Assembly (NCBI RefSeq): GCF_005221325.1 | Contig: NZ_CP039893.1 | Coordinates: forward strand, 62,001-126,000 | Direction: 5' to 3' | DNA: 64,000 bases | Source of the DNA: Agrobacterium tumefaciens | Lineage (GTDB): Bacteria > Pseudomonadota > Alphaproteobacteria > Rhizobiales > Rhizobiaceae | Shown: piece by piece, positions 46,496 to 55,519 of the stretch | Layout: every line of letters starts with the position of its first letter | Position numbering within the stretch: the first letter of the stretch is position 1 | Notes under the pieces: model-generated | Told to the model about the DNA's origin: nothing | Seen by the model: the letters and a program-made list of their open reading frames with translations, nothing else | Database searches by the model: none | Program-made: the position numbers and the translations under genes

Positions 46496-47110
46496 ATGAA
46501 GAAGGCGATTATATTCGACTGTGAGTTTCTTTGCATTGAAGGATCACAACGCCGGTTTTGGTGCGCTGCGATCGATCCTGATCCCATCATAGCTCAAGTC
46601 GGAGCGGTCAAGCTCGGTCTCGAAGGGGATTACCCTATTCTGGAAACCTACAAAGCATACGTGCTTCCCATTGACCGATATGGCAAACGATACCCTCTCG
46701 ATGCTTATTTCACGAACCTGACCCGCATAACGGAACAGAACCTCGAATGCGAGGGTGTTACCCTGAAAGATGCGCTATCAGGTATCGAAAGATTTTCAGA
46801 TGGGGCGCAGCTTTGGTCATGGGGGAAGGACGAACTGAACATGGTGGCGATCAGCTGCTATGTCGCTGGCATTCAAGCGCTAATTCCCGCCCATCGTTTT
46901 GACAATGCCGTCAAGCTCCTGCTCGCGGCAGGAATGCCGATCGAGGATTTGGCAAGGACGCCGAGCAACAAGTTGGCCGACTACTACAATGTAGAGCATC
47001 CACCCTTGCAGGGCCATGATGCACTCGATGATGCGCTTTCGGTTTCGTACACCTTGCAATATCTCTTGAAGGCCGGAAAGTTGCGGCCTGATATATTCGT
47101 GGCTGGGTAG
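46496..47110 (+). CDS. DEDDh-type 3'-5' exonuclease
   Basis: The protein (204 residues) opens with IIFDCEFLCIEG, the first DEDD motif (Asp, Glu), and shows a second Asp around GKDELNMVAIS. The third motif is LQGHDALDDALSV, giving the His-Asp of the DEDDh class (DnaQ/RNase T-like). All acidic residues appear to be present. It probably trims DNA or RNA ends. RBS GGAGGTATT lies before ATG 46496. Confidence 0.85.
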   Translation: MKKAIIFDCEFLCIEGSQRRFWCAAIDPDPIIAQVGAVKLGLEGDYPILETYKAYVLPIDRYGKRYPLDAYFTNLTRITEQNLECEGVTLKDALSGIERFSDGAQLWSWGKDELNMVAISCYVAGIQALIPAHRFDNAVKLLLAAGMPIEDLARTPSNKLADYYNVEHPPLQGHDALDDALSVSYTLQYLLKAGKLRPDIFVAG

Positions 47111-47262
47111 GCAGTCGCGTAAATGGTGTTTTTGGCAGCGCTTGCAGAAGCCAGGTTTTCAATCGAGCGAGGACCGGAATGTCTGCGACAGGCGCACCGT
47201 TGACAATTTTTGAAAATTTGCCCTCATTGTCGTGTCTCAACCTCAACTGGAAAGAGACAGCA

Positions 47263-48122
47263 ATGCGCAAATCCTTCTATGCCTCCCAAAGCTTCTACTC
47301 TGAACCTGGGCCATATCGTGAAACATTGATGCGCTGTGGCGCCGAGCCCAAATCAATGCCGGGTGGATCTGCTCATTCATGCAGCATCCTCGCGGGCCTG
47401 AGTCCAAAGAGCGAGGCTTTACACCTGAACAGACCGACGATCTGGAGCTTCGTTGCGTGGCCGAGATTTTGTCCGTCGTCGTAGAGCGCAACTTACTTGA
47501 TGGCGACGATGCGCTGCAAAAAGTCGGCGGCGTCTGCCGGGATTTTGCCATCCTGGCGGCCAGTATCTTTCGCGAGCGCGGTACCCCCGCTCGCCTCCGC
47601 GTCGGTTTTTCCGACTATCTGGTGCCTGAACGTTGGGAAGATCACTGGCTTTGCGAATGGCATGACGGCGGGCGCTGGAACAGACTCGACGTGGAGTTTG
47701 CAGCTGTCGACTGCGTTTCTTTCGATCCCCTGGACGTGCCGCGCCAGCGGTTCCTGACAGCGAGCGAGGCATGGTTTCGGATCAAAGACGAGCCGGAGAT
47801 CGCTTGGCGATTTGGCGTTTCGAGCCTCAACCTTGGCGGCCAGCGGTTCGTCGCGGGAAGCCTGTTTCGCGAGATCGCAGCCCTTCGTAAGCTTGAACTG
47901 AAACCATGGGATTATTGGGATTTATCAGAAGACCTGTCCCGCGTTTCAACCGAGTGGTCGCAGGAGACGCGGACAACGCTCGATCAACTCGCTTCACGGC
48001 TGCGGAGCGCCGATGTCGACGCGGACAGCGAGCCTGGAGCTATAGCGGACTGGGCCTTACCAAAGAAGGTTATCAGCTTTCCTCGAGGCGAACCCATGCC
48101 TGTCGTGTTGCGGAACTCCTGA
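47263..48122 (+). pseudogene. Transglutaminase-like protein gene with frameshift
   Basis: From ATG 47263 (MRKSFYASQSFYSEPGPYRE) the coding pattern continues for about 32 residues. It then switches near 47356 to the frame holding GWICSFMQHPRGPESKERGF and the rest, ending at 48122. The downstream frame carries the transglutaminase-type Cys motif GVCRDFAILAASIFRERG and the later His-Asp pair around CEWHDGGRWNRLDVEF. One inserted base would restore a protein of about 285 residues. Either a genuine loss of function or a sequencing slip. Confidence 0.7.
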
Positions 48123-48590
48123 TTTTGCAGCGCCGCAAAGCCCACCTAAAGATCGAGCACCATCCGCAGTTGCGCGACAATCTTGGTTAAGGCGCTGGGT
48201 TTTAGCGTCCAGCCAGCTGCAAAATTGCCGGACTACTCTGGCTTCCGACCGGCGCTGGTAACGATAAGCACCGATCTCAACCGGTTCATACCCTGGCAGG
48301 GCCACCAACGCGCCGGATCGTATTTCCCTGGCGGTGAGGATCGGCGGCGCTAGCACCATCCCGAGACCGGCCACGCAGGCATGAAGCGCTGCATCGTCCG
48401 TGTCAAATTCATGGGCGAAAGAAAGCTCTGCCAGGGAAATATCAAGCGCCTCACACCAAAGCTTCCAGTCCCAATTCCCGGCAGCACATTGGAGAGCTGG
48501 CAAATACTGAACGGCCTTTCCCCGACCATCGGAGCTTTTTGCGAGCAAGTTTGGAGACACGACAGGACGGCTCGAATCGCGTTTAAGCAA
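48057..48590 (-). pseudogene. LysR-type regulator, C-terminal fragment
   Basis: The reverse frame encodes the second half of a LysR substrate-binding domain (AHEFDTDDAALHACVAGLGM, then VLAPPILTAREIRSGALVAL). The helix-turn-helix domain is absent. Sequence after about 48200 no longer resembles the family and overlaps the transglutaminase-like gene end, so both ends are broken. Likely a remnant of a horizontally acquired locus. Confidence 0.65.
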
Positions 48591-48958
48591 TTCCCAGTAG
48601 ATGTTGCAGGATAAGGTCGCGAAACTCCGAGTTCTGCGGGCCGAAATTCCCCTGATGATTCAATGGCGGCTGTTTTAACGCAAACGTCAGGAGCGAACTG
48701 AAAGAACAAGAAGAAGCAAGGAGAGAAAACCTTATTCGCACACCGGCCGTCTCGCCGCCGCTGTCGCTCAACCGCTCCCTCCTCAACCCTGTCCGTAGTT
48801 CTCGCAAGGCTTCGCCCCGCTCGAACTGACGGGCAGGGCCGCTCGGGCGCAGTTGCGCCGGTCCGTCCGCTCTGCGGTCCGGGAATTGTCTTCGCAAAGA
48901 AGTGAAGACAGGAAGGGGTGGCGATCCGCCGCCCCGAAACCCGGAAGGAGCAAATTCC
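48591..48958 (+). promoter_or_regulatory. Long GC-rich leader of the ParB-like gene
   Basis: No gene is supported. The last 200 bases are very GC-rich with several short self-complementary stretches (for example GCAGTTGCGCC followed by GGTCCGTCCGCTCTGCGGTCC). AAGGAGCAAATTCC gives the ribosome-binding site. Confidence 0.4.
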
Positions 48959-50722
48959 ATGCAGATCCTCAAGCTCGATCCCCGTGCGCTGAAGAACAAT
49001 CCCGACGATGCGCGCCGCTCGAAATCTTCACCGCAGGCCGATGCGCTGCTGCTGGCGACGGTCAAGGCCGTCGGTATCATCCAGCCACCTATCGTCGCGC
49101 CGGAAACCGATGGCGGAAACGGCTACATCATCCAGGCGGGGCACCGGCGTGTCGCCCAGGCAATTGCCGCGGGCCTCGAGGAAATCGACGTGATCGTCCG
49201 CGAGGCGACCAATGACAACGGCGCCATGCGCTCTATGGTCGAAAACATCGCCCGTGAGCCGCTCAATCCTATCGACCAGTGGCGCGGCATCGAACGGCTG
49301 GTCGCCCTCGGCTGGACCGAGGAAGCGATCGGCGTGGCGCTCGCCCTACCGGTCCGCCAGATCCGCAAACTGCGGCTTCTCGCTAATGTTCTGCCGGCCA
49401 TGCTCGACCATATGGCGCTCGGCGACATGCCGAACGAGCAGCAACTGCGCACCATCGCCGCCGCGTCGATCGAGGAACAGAAGCAAGTCTGGAAGGCCAA
49501 CAAGCCGAAGAAGGCCGAACGCGCCGACTGGTACAACATCTCACGGGCGCTTTCGAAGACCCGCATGTTCGCGAAGGATGCGAGCTTTGGCGACGATCTC
49601 GCTGCCGCCTACGGTATCGAATGGGTCGAGGACCTGTTCGCGCCGGCCGATCAGGACAGCCGCTACACGACCAATGTCGAGGCCTTCCTCGGCGCCCAGC
49701 AGGAATGGATGACCAGCAACATTCCCAGGAAGGGCGCGATCGTCGAGGTCAATAACTGGGGTCAGCCGGAACTGCCGAAGAAGGCCGAGCGCATTTACGG
49801 CAAGCCGTCGAAGTCCGACCATATCGCCATGTATCTTGACCGTGACGGCAAGGTGCAGTCGGTTGCTTTCCGCATGCCCGAAGACAAGAAGAAGAGTAAG
49901 GGTGATGCTTCCGCTGGTAACGATGCGGCAGGATCAGTCGATGATCCGATCATCGACGCACCGAAGCCGCGCCCGGATGTCACCCAGAAGGGTCAGGACA
50001 TGATCGGCGACTTCCGCACCGATGCCCTGCACGAGGCACTCGGTCGCGCTCCAATCGAGGACGACATGCTGATGGCGCTGCTTGTTCTTGCCTTCGCCGG
50101 TCGGAACGTCCGCGTCGATTCCGGCGTCAGCGACAGCGTGTACGGGCCGAAGCGCTTCGGGCGCCATGCCGCCCGGCTGCTCTCCGAGGACGGCAAGCTC
50201 GCCTTCGACATGGAGACGGTGCGTATCGCTGCCCGCTCGGTGCTGATCGACGTGCTGTCATGCCGGCGCGGCATGTCCAACAGTGGCGTGGTGTCGCGTA
50301 TCGCCGGCGACGCCATCGGCGCCGACAGCTTCCTGCCCAACATGGGTTCGGAAGATTTTCTGTTGTGCCTGTCGCGGCAAGCGCTGGAGGCGGCGGCGAA
50401 GGAGGCAAACGTGCTTCCGCGCCAGAAGGTGCGGGAGACGCGGGCGGCTCTTGTCGGTCATTTCGGTCAGGAACGCTTTGTCCACGCTTCCGCGCTCTTT
50501 GCACCCGACCGCCAGGACGTCACCGATCTGATCAAACACGGCGAGGCTGTGGACGATGAGGAAGAGGCCGAAACTGAGACGGCGGACGTCGAGGAGGAGC
50601 AGATCGAGGAAGAGGGTGATCCCTCCGAGGGTGAGGGCGATCTTCCCGTTACGTTTGGCGATGGTCCCGAGACAGATGAGCCAGACGAGGAACAGGACGC
50701 TTACGGGATCGCCGCGGAATAG
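48959..50722 (+). CDS. ParB/Srx-domain plasmid protein (ParB-like)
   Basis: The product (587 residues) has the ParB N-terminal nuclease/CTPase-type box (YIIQAGHRRVAQAIAAGLEE) and a ParB helix-turn-helix region (WRGIERLVALGWTEEAIGVA then LPVRQIRKL). A long C-terminal part follows, with an acidic end rich in Glu/Asp. It is far longer than RepB or ParB partitioning proteins and has no ParA partner here. It is more like the ParB-domain proteins often found in plasmid leading regions. A terminator follows its stop. Confidence 0.85.
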   Translation: MQILKLDPRALKNNPDDARRSKSSPQADALLLATVKAVGIIQPPIVAPETDGGNGYIIQAGHRRVAQAIAAGLEEIDVIVREATNDNGAMRSMVENIAREPLNPIDQWRGIERLVALGWTEEAIGVALALPVRQIRKLRLLANVLPAMLDHMALGDMPNEQQLRTIAAASIEEQKQVWKANKPKKAERADWYNISRALSKTRMFAKDASFGDDLAAAYGIEWVEDLFAPADQDSRYTTNVEAFLGAQQEWMTSNIPRKGAIVEVNNWGQPELPKKAERIYGKPSKSDHIAMYLDRDGKVQSVAFRMPEDKKKSKGDASAGNDAAGSVDDPIIDAPKPRPDVTQKGQDMIGDFRTDALHEALGRAPIEDDMLMALLVLAFAGRNVRVDSGVSDSVYGPKRFGRHAARLLSEDGKLAFDMETVRIAARSVLIDVLSCRRGMSNSGVVSRIAGDAIGADSFLPNMGSEDFLLCLSRQALEAAAKEANVLPRQKVRETRAALVGHFGQERFVHASALFAPDRQDVTDLIKHGEAVDDEEEAETETADVEEEQIEEEGDPSEGEGDLPVTFGDGPETDEPDEEQDAYGIAAE

Positions 50723-50751
50723 CCGCTTCCAATTCCTCTCCCAATGCAGCC

Positions 50752-50786
50752 CCGCCGCCGTTGGTCTCCATCGGCGGCGGTTTTGT
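50752..50786 (+). terminator. Rho-independent terminator after the ParB-like gene
   Basis: A perfect 9-bp GC stem (CCGCCGCCG at 50752-50760, CGGCGGCGG at 50772-50780) with an 11-base loop is followed by TTTTGTTT, a classical intrinsic terminator 30 bases after the stop codon. Confidence 0.85.
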
Positions 50787-50818
50787 TTCCAGCACCCCTC
50801 AATTCAGGGAGAAGTCGC

Positions 50819-51187
50819 ATGTCTGCACATCTCGCATTTCTGGCACCGATCGGCGCCATCCTTCAATGGTCCGACAGCACGCCGCGGCCACCCGAACGGC
50901 ATCGCAAAAAGCTGTCCGCCTGGAGGACCAACAACAGCTCCGGCCGGCTGATCCGCAAGCAGGACGAGCGCGCCGCCGGCAGCATCATCCTGCCGGCAAA
51001 CGTCACGCTGCACGAAGGCGATTTTGGCGGCGGCGGTGTTATTACCATCCGCATCCACCGTACGTTCTCGCTTGAAACCCAATTGACGTTCCGCGTTGTC
51101 GAGCGTCCTGCCACAGGCAGTTGCCCCACGTGGAATTGCGGCGCATGGAGGACGCCTGCCGGCAGACGCGGCACCAGATCGGCATGA
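50819..51187 (+). CDS. Hypothetical protein
   Basis: A 122-residue frame starting at ATG 50819 (MSAHLAFLAPIGAILQWSDS). The first 90 residues look coherent (GSIILPANVTLHEGDFGGGG), while the tail is low-complexity and overlaps the next frame. I recognise no family. A frameshift joining it to the next frame is possible but not proven. Confidence 0.5.
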   Translation: MSAHLAFLAPIGAILQWSDSTPRPPERHRKKLSAWRTNNSSGRLIRKQDERAAGSIILPANVTLHEGDFGGGGVITIRIHRTFSLETQLTFRVVERPATGSCPTWNCGAWRTPAGRRGTRSA

Positions 51188-51456
51188 TCGAGCGTCAGAT
51201 CATCCGCAAGATGACCGCGCTGATACCATCGCTTGGCGCGCGCAAGCCCAGGTATCGACGTGGCAGACCGCATGAGCCGGACGCGTTCCTCAACCGCTAT
51301 CGCACCAATCTTGCCGCCATCACCGCCGAGCGCCAGCCGGAAATCGATGCACTGTCGCGGAAGCTCGCGCGGCAGGAGGCGGCAATCGCATCGTTACGTG
51401 TCCGTGCAGCTCTCCCCAGCAACGCTGGCCAAATGGGGCAGCGATCCCAGCGGTAA
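51121..51456 (+). CDS. Hypothetical coiled-coil-like protein
   Basis: A 111-residue basic frame beginning at TTG 51121. It has helical, Arg-rich segments (IGMIERQIIRKMTALIPSLG; EIDALSRKLARQEAAIASLR) that suggest a coiled coil. It overlaps the previous frame by 67 bases. The start is uncertain; it could be the natural continuation of that gene after a frameshift. Confidence 0.4.
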   Translation: MPHVELRRMEDACRQTRHQIGMIERQIIRKMTALIPSLGARKPRYRRGRPHEPDAFLNRYRTNLAAITAERQPEIDALSRKLARQEAAIASLRVRAALPSNAGQMGQRSQR

Positions 51457-51560
51457 CGTCCGGCGACCTTGGCAGCTCGGCAAGCTACGGAGGGCGGATC
51501 GTCGGGGCTGGCGTTGGTCTTGCATGGTTTCCTCTCCACTTCGGCATCCGAGGTTTGCCT

Positions 51561-51803
51561 CTGGCCGTTCCGTCCTTCGGTTTCGTGGCGGTCTGAACCA
51601 GCGCCCGTTCGGTTCAAGGCCGCTGTCGCGCCGCGGGGCGGCCGGTCATGCCGCTCTCGACAAAGCAGGCACGCGGGCTTCGCAAGGGCTTGGGCAGCCC
51701 CGCTTGACCGCATGCCTTCTTCGCTCGATCTGGCCTGCCCGGACCCTGATCCGCCCGGATTGCGCCTGTTCCTTGTCGCCGCACCGAAGGACGGAACGGC
51801 CAG
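51561..51803 (+). repeat. Large inverted repeat in the leader of the 51842 gene
   Basis: Perfect inverted arms of 20-21 bp lie at 51561-51581 and 51783-51803 (arm CTGGCCGTTCCGTCCTTCGG), 200 bases apart, within a GC-rich stretch without a believable gene. The transcript could fold into one long stem enclosing smaller hairpins, or the arms could be traces of a small insertion. It ends 38 bases before ATG 51842. Confidence 0.6.
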
Positions 51804-51841
51804 GGGGCCGACGCTTCGGCGAAGCAAGAAGGAAACCAATC

Positions 51842-52441
51842 ATGGCAAAGTCCACCACCCAGTCCCGCCAATCAACCCGCCCCACCGCGCGCGTCGTGCC
51901 GCTGCGCAAAGGCGCCACCCTAGAAATGGTCCGCCTTACATGCCCCGATGAAACACAGGCGCTCCGGATCGCCGAAAGTTTTGGCACCGCCATTCTCGAT
52001 AGCGACGGCATCCGCGACATGCACGAGCGCCTGATCGTCGAGACCGCCACCGCCCTTTCCGATGGCCTTGGCGAACGGGCGATGCAGATCCATCTGCAGC
52101 GCATCGTCGGCGCCTATGTCGGGTCGGCCCATGGCGCCGGCCAGTTCTACTCCCGCGCCGTCACTGAGGCGCGGGACGCCACCGCCAAGAGTGCTGCGGA
52201 TGCCCGTGACGAGGATCTCGACGGTCCGGTTGGCTACGACAGCGCCGCCCAGCGCAAGCGGGAATTCGCAGCCGACATGGGTATCCAGGCGCACGCGCTC
52301 AGAATGGCGGCAGTCGGCGCTGTTGCTGCCTATGAGCAAGTGGTCGGCGAAACCTGGAAGCCGTTCGACCGCCCGGTCGAGAACCCCGGCCAGACGCTCG
52401 ACCGCAAGGCAGCCGCAGCGCAGCTATCCGCCTTCGAGTAA
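51842..52441 (+). CDS. Hypothetical plasmid protein
   Basis: A 199-residue helical protein starting at ATG 51842 with RBS AAGAAGGAAACC. Segments such as ALRMAAVGAVAAYEQVVGET and AESFGTAILDSDGIRDMHER look well conserved in character, but no known domain is recognised. A GC hairpin follows the stop. Confidence 0.7.
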   Translation: MAKSTTQSRQSTRPTARVVPLRKGATLEMVRLTCPDETQALRIAESFGTAILDSDGIRDMHERLIVETATALSDGLGERAMQIHLQRIVGAYVGSAHGAGQFYSRAVTEARDATAKSAADARDEDLDGPVGYDSAAQRKREFAADMGIQAHALRMAAVGAVAAYEQVVGETWKPFDRPVENPGQTLDRKAAAAQLSAFE

Positions 52442-52451
52442 CACCCATCGC

Positions 52452-52471
52452 GGCGGGGCTCCAGCCCCGCC
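52452..52471 (+). terminator. GC hairpin after the hypothetical gene
   Basis: GGCGGGGC/GCCCCGCC with a TCCA loop forms a perfect 8-bp stem 10 bases after the stop. There is no T-run, so it may only partly terminate, or protect the mRNA end. Confidence 0.5.
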
Positions 52472-52552
52472 AGACCTTCACATAGACGGTTGTCCTGTTT
52501 TCGTCAGAACTGCATGCTTATATGCGAGGAGATCGATTTCGAAAGGATATCC

Positions 52553-53002
52553 ATGGAAACCGTTTCAGCCCCCAGGACCAAACCTTGGCCGAAGTCACAG
52601 GGACCCGTGTTGGCCAATGCCTCCGATTTGCGAAAGGCCGCGGCCATCAACGCGCTTCTTTCGACCCCGGCGCCGGTTCTTCCCGTAAAAGACGGTGATC
52701 CGATCCTACCGTTTGTGATCGGCATATTCGATACGTTCCGCTCCTCGTTGCAACCCGATGTGCCGGCAGTGCGCCTGCGCAGGGCGATTGCCGCCTATGC
52801 GCGCTCGAAGAACTATCTGCTGGCGAGCGCGCAGCCGGACGCCATGCGTCATGATGCAACCGGTACACCTGTCACTCCGGTCGATGAGGCGGATCGCCTG
52901 TCAGCGCAGTTGCGCGTCGAGGAAATCCGGCGAGAGAGACAGACGTCGGCAGAGGCTGGGCGGACCGAAGAGGTTGCAACCGGGCCAAGCCCGGACAAGT
53001 AG
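52553..53002 (+). CDS. ProQ/FinO-domain RNA chaperone
   Basis: This 149-residue protein has the ProQ/FinO pattern of RNA-binding proteins: VRLRRAIAAYARSKNYLLAS, followed by HDATGTPVTPVDEADRLSAQ. On F-like plasmids FinO controls transfer through antisense RNA; here the target is unknown. ATG 52553 follows GAAAGGATAT. It stands 114 bases upstream of an XRE regulator and the ArdC gene, suggesting a conjugation-control module. Confidence 0.75.
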   Translation: METVSAPRTKPWPKSQGPVLANASDLRKAAAINALLSTPAPVLPVKDGDPILPFVIGIFDTFRSSLQPDVPAVRLRRAIAAYARSKNYLLASAQPDAMRHDATGTPVTPVDEADRLSAQLRVEEIRRERQTSAEAGRTEEVATGPSPDK

Positions 53003-53116
53003 TTTCAAAGCCGGGGAAATCCTCCCTTCGATCATGCGCGTATGAGAATGCGGCCTTGCAACGGATACAATCGTTGCTTCATTCTGCAGCCATCACATGC
53101 GGAAGGAGCCGGATAA

Positions 53117-53536
53117 TTGAGTGATACAAGGAAAGCCCCGCACGCGATCGACGTCGAAGTCGGCGCCCGTATTAAGCTGAAGCGGAAGCTTTTAAGGATG
53201 TCCCAGCAGTCATTGGCGGGCAAGCTTGGCGTGACCTTCCAGCAGGTCCAGAAATACGAGAAGGGCGCCAACCGCGTGGGCGCCAGCCGCCTCAGCCAGA
53301 TCGCGACGGCGCTGGATGTTCCGATGTCCTATTTCTTCGACGGAAACCAGGGTGGGCGGCAAGACGACGATGATCCCCATATCACACGCGAGATCGACGA
53401 GGTCGCGCTGTTTCTGACGTCGAATGAAGGTGTCAATCTCAACCGCGCCTTCATGCAGATCCCTTCGGCTGCCGTGCGGCACAAAGTTGTCCTGCTGGTG
53501 AAATCGCTCGCTCGCGCCGAGGAAGAGGCGCAATAA
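53117..53536 (+). CDS. XRE-family helix-turn-helix regulator
   Basis: The product (139 residues) has a canonical XRE domain (RMSQQSLAGKLGVTFQQVQK, then YEKGANRVGASRLSQIATAL) with the rhizobial-type extension DVPMSYFFDG. The start is TTG 53117 after GAAGGAGCC. It could regulate the adjacent antirestriction gene, whose leader contains a strong dyad, though no operator can be proven. Confidence 0.9.
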   Translation: MSDTRKAPHAIDVEVGARIKLKRKLLRMSQQSLAGKLGVTFQQVQKYEKGANRVGASRLSQIATALDVPMSYFFDGNQGGRQDDDDPHITREIDEVALFLTSNEGVNLNRAFMQIPSAAVRHKVVLLVKSLARAEEEAQ

Positions 53537-53680
53537 TCGGTCTCATCGCGACCCGTCCCGCCTCCGGTCCTGCCGGGGCTAGGGTTTCGCGCAAGGGCTT
53601 GCGCCCTCCTTCACTTGCAGTTGCGGCGCGTTCCGCGTGCGCTCATCCCTGATCTCCCCGGCTTTTGACCGACGTGACGG

Positions 53681-53722
53681 GGTCGCGATGGTCGCGACCT
53701 CCGAAAACGGAGGTTCAAGGAT
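53681..53722 (+). promoter_or_regulatory. Dyad and Shine-Dalgarno-masking hairpin before ardC
   Basis: GGTCGCGA/TCGCGACC at 53681-53699 is a perfect 8-bp dyad with a 3-base loop. Immediately after it, CCTCCG-AAAA-CGGAGG (53698-53713) folds into a 6-bp stem that includes GGAGG, the ribosome-binding site nine bases before ATG 53723. The two stems compete for shared bases, so translation of the antirestriction protein may be switchable. Confidence 0.55.
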
Positions 53723-54655
53723 ATGAAAAGAAAAGGGCAGGGCGAGCGCGCCGATCTCTATGCGCGGATCACCGACAGGATCGTTGCGGATCTGGAAAAA
53801 GGCGTCCGTCCGTGGATGAAGCCCTGGTCGGCCGCAAATACGACCGGACGGATCACCCGGCCGCTGCGCCACAATGGCGAAGCCTATAGTGGCCTCAACG
53901 TGCTGCTGTTGTGGTCGGAGAGCACAGCGAGGGGCTATGTCTCGCCGACATGGATGACGTTCAAACAGGCCTTGCAGCTGGATGGAGCTGTTCGCAAGGG
54001 CGAGACCGGAACGACGGTCATCTATGCAAGCCGCTTCACCAAGTCGGAGACCGACAGTAATGGCGGCGAGGTGGAGCGCGATATTCCGTTCCTTAAATCG
54101 TACACGGTGTTCAACGTAGCGCAGATCGACGGCCTGCCTGACCACTATCATGGCGTACCCGAACCGCTCCTGAGCCCGATCGAGCGCATCGGTCACGCCG
54201 ACGAGTTCTTCCGCAATACCGGCGCAGTCATTCGGCACGGCGGCAACCAGGCATACTATTCTCCGGCCATGGACTATATCCAGATGCCACCGTTCGAAGC
54301 CTTCCGCGATGCCGCCGGGTATGCGGCAGTCCTCAGCCATGAGGCGACCCACTGGACGGCGGCAGAACATCGCGTGGGACGCGACCTGTCGCGCTATGCC
54401 AAGGACCGGACGGAGCGAGCGCGGGAAGAACTCATTGCCGAACTTGGCAGTTGCTTCCTCTGCGCTGACCTCGGTATCGCGCCGGAACTTGAGCCGCGGC
54501 CGGATCACGCGTCCTATCTGCAGTCATGGCTCTCGGTGCTGGCCAACGACAAACGGGCAATTTTCCAGGCGGCCGCGCATGCGCAGCGGGCGGTCAATTA
54601 TCTCCACGGTCTTCAGCCAAGGGCGGATGCCTGCGCGACGAGGGAGGTAGCGTAA
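53723..54655 (+). CDS. ArdC-like antirestriction protein
   Basis: The product (310 residues) has the ArdC layout: an N-terminal ssDNA-binding domain (RADLYARITDRIVADLEKGV; GRITRPLRHNGEAYSGLNVL) and a zincin-type protease domain with the metal motif HEATHW, plus a downstream Glu (REELIAELGS). ArdC shields incoming plasmid DNA from host restriction. Its position behind an XRE regulator fits an early-expressed leading-region gene. Long reverse-strand frames here are shadows of this gene. Confidence 0.9.
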   Translation: MKRKGQGERADLYARITDRIVADLEKGVRPWMKPWSAANTTGRITRPLRHNGEAYSGLNVLLLWSESTARGYVSPTWMTFKQALQLDGAVRKGETGTTVIYASRFTKSETDSNGGEVERDIPFLKSYTVFNVAQIDGLPDHYHGVPEPLLSPIERIGHADEFFRNTGAVIRHGGNQAYYSPAMDYIQMPPFEAFRDAAGYAAVLSHEATHWTAAEHRVGRDLSRYAKDRTERAREELIAELGSCFLCADLGIAPELEPRPDHASYLQSWLSVLANDKRAIFQAAAHAQRAVNYLHGLQPRADACATREVA

Positions 54656-54802
54656 TCGCGCTCGTCTCTTTTTGGGCGTCCTTTGGTTCGAGCAAAACAA
54701 TAGCTTTCTGTGGACCTATCCGCCCCATGGTAATGTGCCCTACAATCTAGACATTCCGGACAATCTGTACTATCTATCGTGGTAGATGATAGGAGCAGGA
54801 AC

Positions 54803-55519
54803 ATGGTCACATCCGTCAGAAAATCGTCAGCAACCTCCTTGTCTGGGTTGAACCCGGCGGCCATTGCCGACGTCGTCGAGGTCCTCGCCCGTCATAATCC
54901 ACGTCTTTCCAAGACGGCGCTTGCCGCGACGGGGCGTGTCGTCGCCGCAGTCACCGCAGCAACCGCACGTCTTGCCGCCGACCAGCAACGCCGGCTCGTT
55001 GCCGACGAGCGCGAGCTGGCGCAAGCCGTCGCGGTCGCGGTCGCTGGCCTCATCGCGGAGGCGGACGTCCGCCTCGCGCCGCTTGCGGTTGGCAAGTCCG
55101 TCGAGGTCAGTCAGGGCGCCGGTCTTCCCGCGCCCGTCGATCTCGATGAAGGAAGGCGCAGACTTGCAGCTTTTGCAGAGCCGACGCGTCTCGAGGACTG
55201 GGCCGGTCCTGTCGCGGGACCGGCCGAGATCGAAAAGACATTTGGCACGAAACGGTCGACGCTGCACGACTGGCAGAGGCGTGGCGCGGTGATTGGCCTG
55301 CTGAAGGGCGAACGCAAGCATGTCTTTCCATTAGCGCAGTTCGTCGATGGACGCCCGGTAGAGGGCATGGCTCAGGTGACGCGGATCATCGCCAATCCTC
55401 GTGTCGCCTGGCAGTGGTTGATCCGGACAAAGCCCGATATCGGCGGCTCACCGTTGGATCTCATGAAAAATGGTCGTCTGGACGAGGTCCTTGCTGCGGC
55501 CGAGCGTGATTTCGGCTGA
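54803..55519 (+). CDS. Xre/MbcA/ParS-type antitoxin
   Basis: The product (238 residues) is the antitoxin partner of the following RES toxin. The C-terminal part has the DUF2384-like region (MAQVTRIIANPRVAWQWLIR) ending in GGSPLDLMKNGRLDEVLAAA, typical of Xre/MbcA antitoxins. A helix-turn-helix-like stretch (GTKRSTLHDWQRRGAVIGLL) may bind the operon promoter. ATG 54803 follows AGGAGCAGGA. Its 3' end overlaps the toxin start by 14 bases. Confidence 0.85.
   Translation: MVTSVRKSSATSLSGLNPAAIADVVEVLARHNPRLSKTALAATGRVVAAVTAATARLAADQQRRLVADERELAQAVAVAVAGLIAEADVRLAPLAVGKSVEVSQGAGLPAPVDLDEGRRRLAAFAEPTRLEDWAGPVAGPAEIEKTFGTKRSTLHDWQRRGAVIGLLKGERKHVFPLAQFVDGRPVEGMAQVTRIIANPRVAWQWLIRTKPDIGGSPLDLMKNGRLDEVLAAAERDFG

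Noticed and set aside
48959..50722. RepB of a repABC replicon
   Set aside because: The ParB-like protein is much longer than RepB, lacks adjacent repA and repC, and its N-terminal motifs fit generic ParB/Srx proteins.
53579..54508. Long reverse-strand open frame of 309 codons
   Set aside because: It is antisense to the well-supported ardC gene and has no familiar motif; GC-rich codon bias produces such shadows.
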